DNA of 64,000 bases. Origin: Methanimicrococcus blatticola. GTDB lineage: Archaea; Halobacteriota; Methanosarcinia; Methanosarcinales; Methanosarcinaceae. Position numbers and translations under genes: made by a program. How positions within the stretch are numbered: the stretch's first letter is position 1; every line of letters begins with the position of its first letter. The stretch lies in the NCBI RefSeq assembly GCF_004363215.1, contig NZ_SNYS01000006.1, positions 1 to 64,000 of the forward strand, read 5' to 3'. This document shows, piece after piece, positions 55,313-64,000 of this stretch. The notes under the pieces are model-generated. The model was not told the DNA's origin. It saw nothing but the letters and a program-made list of their open reading frames with translations, and did no database searches.

Positions 55313-57664
55313 ATGAAAAAAGGGTCAAAATTTATCCGTTTATTTACTGTGATGATTTTTCTTTTTATATTAACATCAGGAGTGGCGGCCGCCGACTTTG
55401 AAGACGGAGATGGAACTGTCGAAAATCCGTATCAAATTAAAACGGCTGATCAATTAAATGATGTCAGAAATAATCTTACAGCGCATTATGTTTTGATTGA
55501 GGATATTAATTTGACGGGAACCGCTTATGAAAATAACTGGGCTCCGATCGGAAAATATAATTTCGAATTTAAAGGAACGTTTGAAGGAAATAATCATAAA
55601 ATTGAAAATTTAAAAATCCAGACAACAACTAATAACGGCGGATTTTTCGGATCTGCGATTGACAGCTATATTGCAAATTTAACACTTGTAAATGTCGAAA
55701 TCAATGGGAAAGTAAATACAAGCTCATTGGTCGGTCAAATCAATAATTCTATTGTTAAAAACTGTCACGCTGACGGAGATGTAGTCGGCACATCAAATGT
55801 CGGCGGAATTGTTGGAAGAGCAAAAGAAACAAAAATTGAAAGTTGCTCATTTAAAGGAAGTGTTACAGGAACAGGAACCGTCGGTGGAATTGTCGGTGAA
55901 TTATATGAAGCGGATATTTCCGGATGCACTGTCAAAAACGCATTAATTAAATCTTCAGGATCAAATACAGGTGGTGTCATCGGAAGATATTCAGCACTTA
56001 ATAATAAAATGACAGAATGTGTTGTGGAAGCAGATGTCAAAGTGGAAAGTACAACAGCAACAGCCGCAGCAACATGTATTGGCGGCTTAATCGGTTTAAT
56101 AGAAGGATCAAATGATATTCTAACTCCCCTTGAAGTTCAGAAATCAAAATCTGCCGCAGTTGTTTCAGCATATGGCGGAGACCAATATGGCGGAAGAGAT
56201 GTCGGCGGTTTGGTTGGTCAATCTCAATATAATATTTCATTTGAATCATGTACATTTTCAGGAAAGGTAACTGCATACAATGAAAAAAATTTGACAACAT
56301 TCACGTTAAAAAATAATGCTTCACAAAATGTCGGCGGATTTGTTGGAAATGTTTTTAGTGGTTCAGCCGCAATTAAAAACAGTTCTGTTATTGGCGAATC
56401 AATTATGGGCTCATTTTAGGTAGGAGGATTTGTCGGATTCAGTAATGGCGCTCCCGTTGAATGTACAATCGAAAATTCATATTCAATCGCAAACGTATCC
56501 GGATATCAAAATACGGGAGGCTTGATCGGCGGAATTCATAAAGGAAAAATATTGAATTCGTTTTCAACCGGAAATATTACCGGGATTTCATTATATACAG
56601 GCGGTCTTGTCGGTCAGACTGTAAACGTCGATATAACAAATTGTTTTGCTGCGGGAGATGTTACCGGAAAAAGCGGTACCGCCGGAATTGTCGGATATGC
56701 AGGCGGAAACAGCACTATCTCCGGGAATTCAAATATTACAAATTGTTATGCAACCGGAAGCATTACCGGAACAACATATACAGGCGGTATCGTTGGTAAT
56801 GTAGCATCATATGGGAAAAAAGATTTAACAAATTGTTATGCGCTTAACAAAAATATTACAGGCTCTTCTACTTCATTTCCGAACCGTCTTGTCGGGTATA
56901 TATCTTCATTCCATATGGGTAATTTAACGACAACGAATTGTTTCGCTTGGGACAATATGGAAGGGAATTATAATAGTACTCAGCCGAATGAAAAATTATA
57001 CGGCTCAAACCTCACTTCTGTCGAAGTTTGGAACACTTTCCCCGCTGAAAAATGGACCGGCTGGAGTACTACCGTTTGGGCGGCAAATGATTATTTTAAA
57101 TTCAGACTCCCGGTTCCTGTTTGGACAGATAAAAATATTCAAGCTGATGCGACTCATTTGATGCCGCCGATTATGCTGACATATGACGGAAACGGCTTTA
57201 CAAGCGAAGCCGACACTGTTCCTGTTGACAGTAAAGAATATTTGAAACCTTCTGAAAGCGGATATCCTGAAAAAGCAACGGTTAAAGAACCGGTCGATAT
57301 GAAAAAAGAAGGATTTGAATTTGAAAAATGGACGACCAAACCGGACGGAGCGGGCGACTCTTACCAGCCCGGCGATGAAATTGAAATGAAAGAGTCGTTG
57401 ACGCTTTATGCTCAATGGAAACAGAAATCTGATGGCAATAAGGACGGAAATTCCGACGGCGGCACAGGCGGTGCTGTTGTCGTTAATCCTGAAAAACCTG
57501 AAAAAATAACAGGCTTTGAAAATGAAACCATTATTGAAAAGCCCGAAAAAGTTCCCGAAATCATCAAACCGGTTTTGGTAATACTTTTCATTTTCTTGGC
57601 ATTTGCAATTTATTTGTTTGTCAAAAAAAGAAGAGATGATGAAGAAGATGAAACAGGGATATGA
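55313..57664 (+). CDS. GLUG-repeat surface protein 2 with one in-frame UAG codon (candidate pyrrolysine protein)
   Basis: A frame of 784 codons broken once by TAG at 56417-56419. On both sides the same frame encodes GLUG repeats: before it NVGGFVG and NSSVIGESIMGSF, after it VGGFVGFSNG. A signal peptide is present (start ATG 55313; GTG 55304 possible), with KGSKFIRLFTVMIFLFIL and cleavage near VAAADFED. Then follow about ten GLUG repeats, a module ending LPVPVW...ADATHLMP, one Listeria-Bacteroides repeat (MLTYDGNGF to LYAQW), a Lys/Glu-rich linker, the motif GFENE, a transmembrane helix and a tail RRDDEEDE. A standard caller would report two frames, 55304-56419 and 56522-57664. The ending overlaps a terminator. 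The pyl operon lies directly downstream on the other strand. Confidence 0.82.
56417..56419 (+). other. In-frame UAG of GLUG protein 2
   Basis: The codons read ATG GGC TCA TTT TAG GTA GGA GGA TTT GTC GGA. The amber is immediately before a VGGFVG core, the same register as the second amber of GLUG protein 1. The frame then stays open for 414 more codons. Confidence 0.78.
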
Positions 57665-57681
57665 ATTTTGAGATTCATATC
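57658..57681 (+). terminator. Hairpin terminator overlapping the GLUG 2 stop codon
   Basis: GATATGAAT (57658-57666) is the reverse complement of ATTCATATC (57673-57681), followed by TTTTTATTTTTC. It lies between two convergent genes and may also stop the pyl operon transcript. Confidence 0.7.
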
Positions 57682-57684
57682 TTT

Positions 57685-58488
57685 TTATTTTTCATCAAAA
57701 ACAGCGTACAACATACTCAATGTCCCGATTCCGAGCGGTTCTTGAACAACGCGGACATTGTATTTTTCAATCAATTCATCTGAAATGCCGAGCGGAATTC
57801 CGGGTGTTGACACGATTGAATTTTGTTTGAGAACAGATTCAGAAATCGTGTCGGGACACGGCGTCGCTTCAAAGATTTTGAAAAAGGATTTCGGCTCCTT
57901 TTCGGAATCGTATTTAAAAACGGGATATTGAGAAGCAATTTCATTCACGCGATTGGAGTCGACATCAAAAACGTAAACATTAAATTTTTCATTTAAAAAA
58001 GTTTCAAGTGCCGGCGTTCCGACTTTTCCGAGACCGAGAACAAGAACATCTTTGTCATCGCCGCCGTCTTTGCCGCCTTTTGCGTGACAGAGAATTTCAG
58101 CGTAAATGCGTCCGGTACAGATCTGGTTGTGAGCGATTTTACCGTTTCTGAGATTGTGCGCGATGTAAGCGAGATCGTCTGCCATCAAAATAATGTCAGC
58201 ACCTTTTGTAACCGCTTCGTACCAGCCGGCAACATCCGTATTTTCGGTGATGAAACCGTCCATTCCGAAATGCTGAACCGTGAAAAGCAAAGATTCCGAA
58301 AAACTTCCGATAATGCCGCCGCCGGCGGTAATCGGAATAATCGCGACTTTTTCTTTGGCGGGAGCGGTACCGTAAATTTTGCGGCAAAGACCGTCTAAGG
58401 AATAAGTTGTCAATTCCGTAATCAAACGGTCGTTTTCAACGAGCGCGTCAGTCATATTCGCCAAATCTTCAGGTGTTAAAAGTGCCAT
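57685..58488 (-). CDS. pylD: Pyrrolysine biosynthesis protein PylD
   Basis: Oxidises and cyclises 3R-methyl-D-ornithyl-N6-L-lysine to pyrrolysine with NAD. The 267-residue protein starts MALLTPEDLANM, as in Methanosarcina, and keeps GIIGSFSES, LAHNLRNGKIA, CTGRIYAEI and the Rossmann VLGLGKVGTPA. FEATPCPDTI and PLGIGTLSMLYAV complete the match. It is the last gene of the pylT-S-B-C-D cluster, 18 bases after pylC. Confidence 0.96.
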   Translation of the reverse strand: MALLTPEDLANMTDALVENDRLITELTTYSLDGLCRKIYGTAPAKEKVAIIPITAGGGIIGSFSESLLFTVQHFGMDGFITENTDVAGWYEAVTKGADIILMADDLAYIAHNLRNGKIAHNQICTGRIYAEILCHAKGGKDGGDDKDVLVLGLGKVGTPALETFLNEKFNVYVFDVDSNRVNEIASQYPVFKYDSEKEPKSFFKIFEATPCPDTISESVLKQNSIVSTPGIPLGISDELIEKYNVRVVQEPLGIGTLSMLYAVFDEK

Positions 58489-58506
58489 AATCGTTCCTCG
58501 TTTGCT

Positions 58507-59679
58507 TTATTTTTGATTGAGAATCAAAGACATCGCTTTTTCTCTTTTTTCCTTCGTTTCCGCTTCCGTTTTTGCGTAAGTGATAACGGTGTAAGCGCGG
58601 TAACCGTCATGGCCCGCGCATTCAAAAATTTCAATGCCGCTGCTTGCAGAATCCGCCGCAAACGGCCTGAAACTGCTGCCGGCAGAAATCAAATGTTCGC
58701 CGCCTGAAATGAGTTCGTTTCCTTTCTTTTGGAAATGCTCGAAAATACAATACGCATTTTCATATTTCGGATTCGTTGAAACCGATAATCCTTTTTCTTT
58801 AAAATCGGGGTTTGTAAACGCTTCAATTAACAAAAGAAGCAAATTCACGCCGGATGAGAAATAAACGCAAATCGGTGTCTGACTCGGGAAACGCGCATCA
58901 ATTTCAAGCACCTTCCAGCCTTTTTGACTGGAAATCGCTTCCACATCCATGATGCCTTTCAAATTCAATCCGCTTGCCAAATCAAAAGCGATTTTTTGAT
59001 AAATTTCATCGCGCGGAAGCGGCGTGACCATGAAACAGTCCCAAACGTCGTCAATATGAATATACGTTTCTTTAACAACAGTATAGTCCTTACCGTTGCC
59101 GATAATTTCCAAAGAAATGACAGGGCCTTCCAAATATTCTTCAATTAAAAAGTTTGCCGGAACCGTTTTCAATTCATCATCGGAATGAATGATACGCGCG
59201 CCGATGCTGCCGCTTTCTGACGGCGGTTTGACAAAATAAGGCGGCTCATCGGGTTTATCCGCCGGTGTCGGAACGCCGATTTTTTTGAAATATTCTTTGG
59301 ATTTGGATTTATCGCTGCTGATTCTGTAAGCATCGAAATCAAAAAGAAGCGGGCATTTTATTTCGCCGGAAACAGATTCCAAAAAAGCAATCGTTTCTTC
59401 ATTTTCATTAACAGGAATCATGAAATCGGAATTTTCCGAGATTGAAATAAATCGGGATTTGTCTTTTGTAATATCAAAACAATGGAATTCGTCGCAAATA
59501 TTTTGAGCCAGGGCCGACGGATTTTTATCAATTAAAATAACCGAAATCCCGGCTTTTTTCGCCAAATAAGCCGCTTCAACGCCCTGAAGTTTGCCGCCGA
59601 TAAGACAAATGCTTTTTCCGGCGTATTTGGATTCAAAATCTGAATGAATCGGAAATTGGCATTGGGCTGAAAACGACAT
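58507..59679 (-). CDS. pylC: Pyrrolysine biosynthesis protein PylC
   Basis: An ATP-grasp ligase that joins lysine to 3R-methyl-D-ornithine. It has CLIGGKLQGVEAAYLAKKAG at the N-terminus (Rossmann-like), PPYFVKPPSESGSIGARII with ATP-binding Lys and Gly, IEEYLEGPVISLEIIGNG, and EIDARFPSQTPICVYFSSGVN carrying metal-binding acids. It is 390 residues, slightly longer than the Methanosarcina protein. It lies between pylB and pylD with small gaps, as expected for the operon. Confidence 0.95.
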   Translation of the reverse strand: MSFSAQCQFPIHSDFESKYAGKSICLIGGKLQGVEAAYLAKKAGISVILIDKNPSALAQNICDEFHCFDITKDKSRFISISENSDFMIPVNENEETIAFLESVSGEIKCPLLFDFDAYRISSDKSKSKEYFKKIGVPTPADKPDEPPYFVKPPSESGSIGARIIHSDDELKTVPANFLIEEYLEGPVISLEIIGNGKDYTVVKETYIHIDDVWDCFMVTPLPRDEIYQKIAFDLASGLNLKGIMDVEAISSQKGWKVLEIDARFPSQTPICVYFSSGVNLLLLLIEAFTNPDFKEKGLSVSTNPKYENAYCIFEHFQKKGNELISGGEHLISAGSSFRPFAADSASSGIEIFECAGHDGYRAYTVITYAKTEAETKEKREKAMSLILNQK

Positions 59680-59703
59680 GTTGATTCCTGTTTATGATGT
59701 TGT

Positions 59704-60837
59704 TTAGGATGATTTGTTTCGATTCAAATAAGCTTCAAAATTTTCCTGACTGCCGCGGGCAAGTCCCATCTCATTCAGTTTCTCAATAACGCTTTTCGCG
59801 TCTCTCTTTCTTTCATTGAGCGAAACGTCGCGGTCAAAATTGACAACGCCTTCCAGTTTGGAGTCGGCAGAAATGATAGACGTGACCACATTAGCGCCGG
59901 CGTTGAGGCGGTCAACCATTCCCGGAATGCCGGCAACATCAAGCGATGCCGGAATCAAACGGTCGGGGAAAACGAAGCGGAGAACGGAAATGACTTTCAG
60001 TTCCATCAAGTCTGACGCCTGTGTCGTTCCGGCAAGCGGCGTTCCCGGCTGCGGTTCAAACGTCATGACACGCACCTGATCCGGATCCGCTTTCTGCATT
60101 CCGCGAATGGATGCGACTGCCGATTCGATGTCGTCAGACACGGACGGGCTGACAGGCTCTCCGTTTGAGAGTTTCATTTTGGAAAAACCGGTTAAAATGC
60201 CGTCTTCAATGCAGATTCCGGCGGCTTTTGCGTTGAGCCGTGCTTGGAAACGCTCTTCAAAAGATTGACCGGCGCGCAGTTTTTCGTAAAGTTCTTCCTG
60301 ATAAGTTTCCTGATAAAGCGCAAAAAAATTCGCGCCTTCTTTTGAAAGCGCTTGAATGAAATCGTTGTCAACAACGCCGGGAGAAACCATAACGGGAAGT
60401 CCTGTGACTTCTTTTGCGATTCTCACAAATTCCAGCAAGTTTTCCGGCTTGTTGTGGAAATGAGGGTCTTCGCCCATCGTTAAATCGATCATGTGAACGC
60501 CTTCGTTTTTGAGCTCTTCACACATAGTTCTCAATTCTTCAGGCGTGATTCTGTAGCGATCAATTTTATTTTTCGCGTTGTAGTAACAAAAAGTGCATTG
60601 GTTTTTGCAGTAAGTGGAAAAATAAACAAAACTGTAGAGATAAACATCGTTTCCGAAATAATGATTTTTGACGGAAACGGCCGCGTCAAACATTCTTTGA
60701 AGACCGGCTTTGTCCGTTGCCGAAAGCATGCTGCGGATATCATCATCTGTCAGCGATTTTTTTTGAATGATGTCTTCAATGAATTGATTGTATTCGGCAT
60801 CACTCATCTTTGAAAAATAATCCATTCCCCCACACAT
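59704..60837 (-). CDS. pylB: Methylornithine synthase PylB (radical SAM)
   Basis: A radical SAM mutase that converts L-lysine to 3R-methyl-D-ornithine. The iron-sulfur motif is CKNQCTFC (Cys77, 81, 84 from the chosen start). NHYFGNDVYLYSF, MGEDPHFHNKPE and PASLDVAGIPGM are typical of the family. The start is put at ATG 60837 (MCGGMDYFS) rather than the long upstream extension that overlaps pylS; ATG 60825 is a near alternative. It lies 31 bases after the pylS stop. Confidence 0.94.
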   Translation of the reverse strand: MCGGMDYFSKMSDAEYNQFIEDIIQKKSLTDDDIRSMLSATDKAGLQRMFDAAVSVKNHYFGNDVYLYSFVYFSTYCKNQCTFCYYNAKNKIDRYRITPEELRTMCEELKNEGVHMIDLTMGEDPHFHNKPENLLEFVRIAKEVTGLPVMVSPGVVDNDFIQALSKEGANFFALYQETYQEELYEKLRAGQSFEERFQARLNAKAAGICIEDGILTGFSKMKLSNGEPVSPSVSDDIESAVASIRGMQKADPDQVRVMTFEPQPGTPLAGTTQASDLMELKVISVLRFVFPDRLIPASLDVAGIPGMVDRLNAGANVVTSIISADSKLEGVVNFDRDVSLNERKRDAKSVIEKLNEMGLARGSQENFEAYLNRNKSS

Positions 60838-60868
60838 CCCCCGATTGTTGTTATGATTATAATTATGA

Positions 60869-62182
<1,314 letters not shown>

Positions 62183-62208
62183 TTATTTTTCCATGATAAT
62201 TGAAATGC

Positions 62209-62277
62209 GGAAATCCCGGGAATCTAACCCGGCTAAACGGATCTAGAGTCCATTTGGTCTACCTGACCAGATTTCCA
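62209..62277 (-). tRNA. pylT: tRNA-Pyl (CUA)
   Basis: On the minus strand the acceptor GGAAATC (62277-62271) pairs with GATTTCC (62216-62210), followed by discriminator G. The anticodon is CTA in ACTCTAGATCC (62247-62245). The short D arm with only a few loop bases, the small variable loop and the T arm CCGGGTTAGATTCCCGG match tRNA-Pyl of Methanosarcina. It is 69 bases without CCA. It is directly upstream of pylS. Confidence 0.96.
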
Positions 62278-62293
62278 TTCCGAAATGCCAGTT

Positions 62294-62302
62294 GTATATG
62301 AT
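62294..62302 (-). promoter_or_regulatory. Candidate TATA box of the pyl operon
   Basis: The minus strand reads TCATATAC here, about 20 bases before the tRNA-Pyl 5' end. The spacing is slightly short for an archaeal promoter. No other candidate is closer. Confidence 0.4.
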
Positions 62303-62488
62303 TTTGTTATGTGTTTTTGCTTTTTTGCCTGCTGATTTGCAGTTGAAGTGTTCCCGCAATTAAGTGTTGTTTTAATTAATACCTTTCCGCCAAACGCTGC
62401 AAACCGCGAGCATATATGCTGCCGCTGTTGTATTAAACGCTTATTATAACGCTGCCGGCGTTTGCATTATAAATTATGCTGTCAGCTG

Positions 62489-63310
62489 CTAAAGCGTCAA
62501 AAGGGAAAGGGAGGTTGTGTTGAGATCGTTTTCCCATGAACCGTTTTCTTTTTGGGAATCGGAAAGCCATGGCAAAGATTCCATGGCAATGTATTTTTGA
62601 TTGCAGAAGACGAAAGTCTGTAAAATCAAATTGCTTGTTGCCGAATATTTCCAAAAACCGTCTTCTCGAACGGATGAAAGCCATTTCAATTTTTGGGAAA
62701 TGAATTCAAAAATCATGAAATCGGCCGCTTCATTGAATTTGCCTAAATTTTTTTGTTTTTGAAGCGCGGTCAAAATAAGCGCGGTCGTTCCGGGATGTTG
62801 TCTGTCGGAATTGTCATTTTTGCACAAATCCAAACAAAGCTCTTCCTCAAAAATGCCGGCATCTGCCAAAGCGGGTAAGATGTAAACCGTGTCATAAAGG
62901 TTTTCACCCCAGCGGGCACGATGCTCTAAAAGATAATGAACAGCTTTGCCGCGAGCGGTTAAAAGGTCGCTGTTGTCCAAGCCGTGAGAATTGGATTCCA
63001 AATAAGAATAGGCGTTTGATAAACAGGAAACAGCGCGCGCGGTTTCGCGAAGGTCACCGAAAGATCCGTTTTCTTCTTGTTTCAAAAGCAATGTCTGGAG
63101 ATATAAAAATCCGATTTGCGGATAATTCCAGTAAAAGTGAGCGAGCGTTAAATTGGTCAAATCTTTGACGGCAATATGGGAAAACGCGCCGGTTGTATTT
63201 GAAAAATGATCAGCGATCCAAGAGAATCCTGCGTCCGCTGCTCTTGTTATACCGGCCGGAAGTTCCGGTGTTTCGGCTTGAAAGTTGTGCGCGATTTTAC
63301 AGGATGTCAT
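62489..63310 (-). CDS. Alpha/alpha-toroid (prenyltransferase/terpene-cyclase repeat) protein ending at TAG
   Basis: A 273-residue protein with repeats of the squalene cyclase/prenyltransferase beta-subunit type: LKQEENGSFGD, REDGFWKYSAT and DSQKENGSWENDLNTTSLSLL, the last resembling a QW motif. No DXDD catalytic motif was found, so enzyme activity is doubtful. The frame closes at TAG (62489-62491), the only complete gene here to do so. If UAG is read as pyrrolysine, the protein gains QLTA and ends at TAA 62474-62476, which would lengthen the last helix (SLLTL) as seen in relatives. It lies about 210 bases upstream of tRNA-Pyl. Confidence 0.75.
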   Translation of the reverse strand: MTSCKIAHNFQAETPELPAGITRAADAGFSWIADHFSNTTGAFSHIAVKDLTNLTLAHFYWNYPQIGFLYLQTLLLKQEENGSFGDLRETARAVSCLSNAYSYLESNSHGLDNSDLLTARGKAVHYLLEHRARWGENLYDTVYILPALADAGIFEEELCLDLCKNDNSDRQHPGTTALILTALQKQKNLGKFNEAADFMIFEFISQKLKWLSSVREDGFWKYSATSNLILQTFVFCNQKYIAMESLPWLSDSQKENGSWENDLNTTSLSLLTL

Positions 63311-63895
63311 AAGTATACTGCCGATTAATGTGAATCGAAATTAAAAGGATTTGATAGTATAAGAAATTTGATGATTCGGAAATCTCAAACCATTCAAAGA
63401 TTAAAGAATAAGATAAAAGAATAAGATAAAAGAATAAGATAAAGAATAAGAATAAACGAGTTCCCTGTGTGAGGGAACCCGGGTGTGTGTGTGTGTTTTT
63501 AATATGGTTTGTGGTTATAGAATGTGTGGTTTTAGACTTTACTTTGAAAAACTGATAGCTTTAAAATAAAAATCCAAAAGCAAATTTTACAAAGAAAGCA
63601 CATATATAAAAATGTTCCTCTTTTCAGAACATGAAAATTAAGAATAAAACAGATAGAGAGGACCTCGAAAAAATATGCAACATACAATTTTCAAAGCTTT
63701 ATGAATATTGCAACCGCTTTGTAATTTTATAATATCTTTGTAACAAAATTGTGAAATTTTTCTGTTTTTTTGATAATATTCCAATGACAAATATGGTTTA
63801 AAGATGTATATTTATACTAATAATTCTAATAAACGAAGTGTTATTTTTATAAAAACCGCCCTATTATATTTTTATAAAATTCAGAGGTAAAAAAC
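63311..63895. other. Long leader/divergent intergenic region
   Basis: No gene is supported. It contains a degenerate AAGATAAAAGAATA tandem repeat at about 63403-63450, a perfect hairpin GTTCCCT/AGGGAAC at 63460-63478, a GT dinucleotide tract at 63483-63498, and TATA-like sequence at 63602-63610 (ATATATAAAA). If the last is the promoter, the gene at 63896 has a leader of roughly 260 bases. Confidence 0.5.
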
Positions 63896-64000
63896 ATGAT
63901 TTGGATGATTCTTGAACGTTTTATCGGAATTCCCGGATTAAAAACAATGACAGGCGCAGAAGGGTTGACAAGTTTAGAACCCAACGTCGGCAAAGAAGAC
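63896..64000 (+). CDS. Start of an unidentified gene, cut by window end
   Basis: ATG at 63896 is preceded by GAGGTAAAAAAC, a good ribosome binding site. The 35 visible codons begin MIWMILERFIGIPG and continue with KTMTGAEG. No methyltransferase or corrinoid protein known to me begins like this, so no product is assigned. The long leader resembles those of the methyltransferase operons in this window. Confidence 0.6.
   Translation, partial: MIWMILERFIGIPGLKTMTGAEGLTSLEPNVGKED

Noticed and set aside
63460-63478. Hairpin GTTCCCT/AGGGAAC as a terminator
   Set aside because: No gene ends near it on either strand; it lies between two divergent genes, so a leader element is more likely.

Overview
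The window reads as an AT-rich chromosomal segment of a methylotrophic methanogen of the Methanosarcinaceae. The evidence is a complete pyrrolysine operon (tRNA-Pyl with a CUA anticodon, then pylS-pylB-pylC-pylD) with a full-length fused PylSn-PylSc enzyme, two methanol methyltransferase operons (mtaCB), an MtaA-type methylcobamide:CoM methyltransferase, and genes for methanopterin and F420 synthesis. Archaeal fibrillarin/Nop5 and bacterial-type MutS/MutL also fit. The many repeat-rich surface proteins and two acetate-type transporters suggest a host-associated member such as a Methanimicrococcus-like organism; that genus-level placement is inference.

Layout. 1-5.8 kb: the end of a Listeria-Bacteroides-repeat surface protein, tpiA, a CobW-type GTPase, a flavin-binding protein, a small membrane protein and mtaA. 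6-10 kb: a MATE exporter and mtaCB operon 1 with a long leader. 10.8-15.4 kb: a 1518-residue surface protein with nine Big_5-type domains. 15.6-19.6 kb: an orphan hydantoinase/oxoprolinase-like protein and two acetate-transporter paralogues. 19.6-23.1 kb: a low-complexity spacer with a GC-rich 25-bp tandem repeat, then mtaCB operon 2. 24-27 kb: pheS and trpS. 27.2-31.8 kb: a giant GLUG-repeat surface protein interrupted by two in-frame amber codons, plus a mini membrane protein. 32-46 kb: initiator tRNA-Met and mainly housekeeping genes (Zn ribbon, PLD, flpA-nop5-RFAP synthase, DUF2953-GerW, XPD-like helicase, pilin-like protein, EamA exporter, dUTPase, mutL). 46-55 kb: a GATase-like protein, a secreted protein, a PUA protein, a bactofilin-like protein, mutS, cofE and a coiled-coil protein. 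55.3-57.7 kb: a second GLUG protein with one in-frame amber. 57.7-62.3 kb: the pyl operon. 62.5-63.3 kb: an alpha/alpha-toroid protein, the only complete gene whose frame closes at TAG. 63.9 kb to the end: the start of an unidentified gene behind a long leader.

The main observation is that UAG appears to be read as sense outside the known methylamine methyltransferases. Two unlinked GLUG surface proteins contain three in-frame UAG codons with the repeat architecture continuing unbroken on the far side. A small membrane-protein locus has a fourth. Of 46 genes whose 3' ends are visible, 33 end in TAA, 12 in TGA and one in TAG, and that TAG is followed four codons later by TAA. With the complete Pyl machinery a few kilobases from one of the GLUG genes, these are candidate pyrrolysine-containing cell-surface proteins. 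Nonsense-mutated pseudogenes remain the alternative, and only proteomics or strain comparison can decide.
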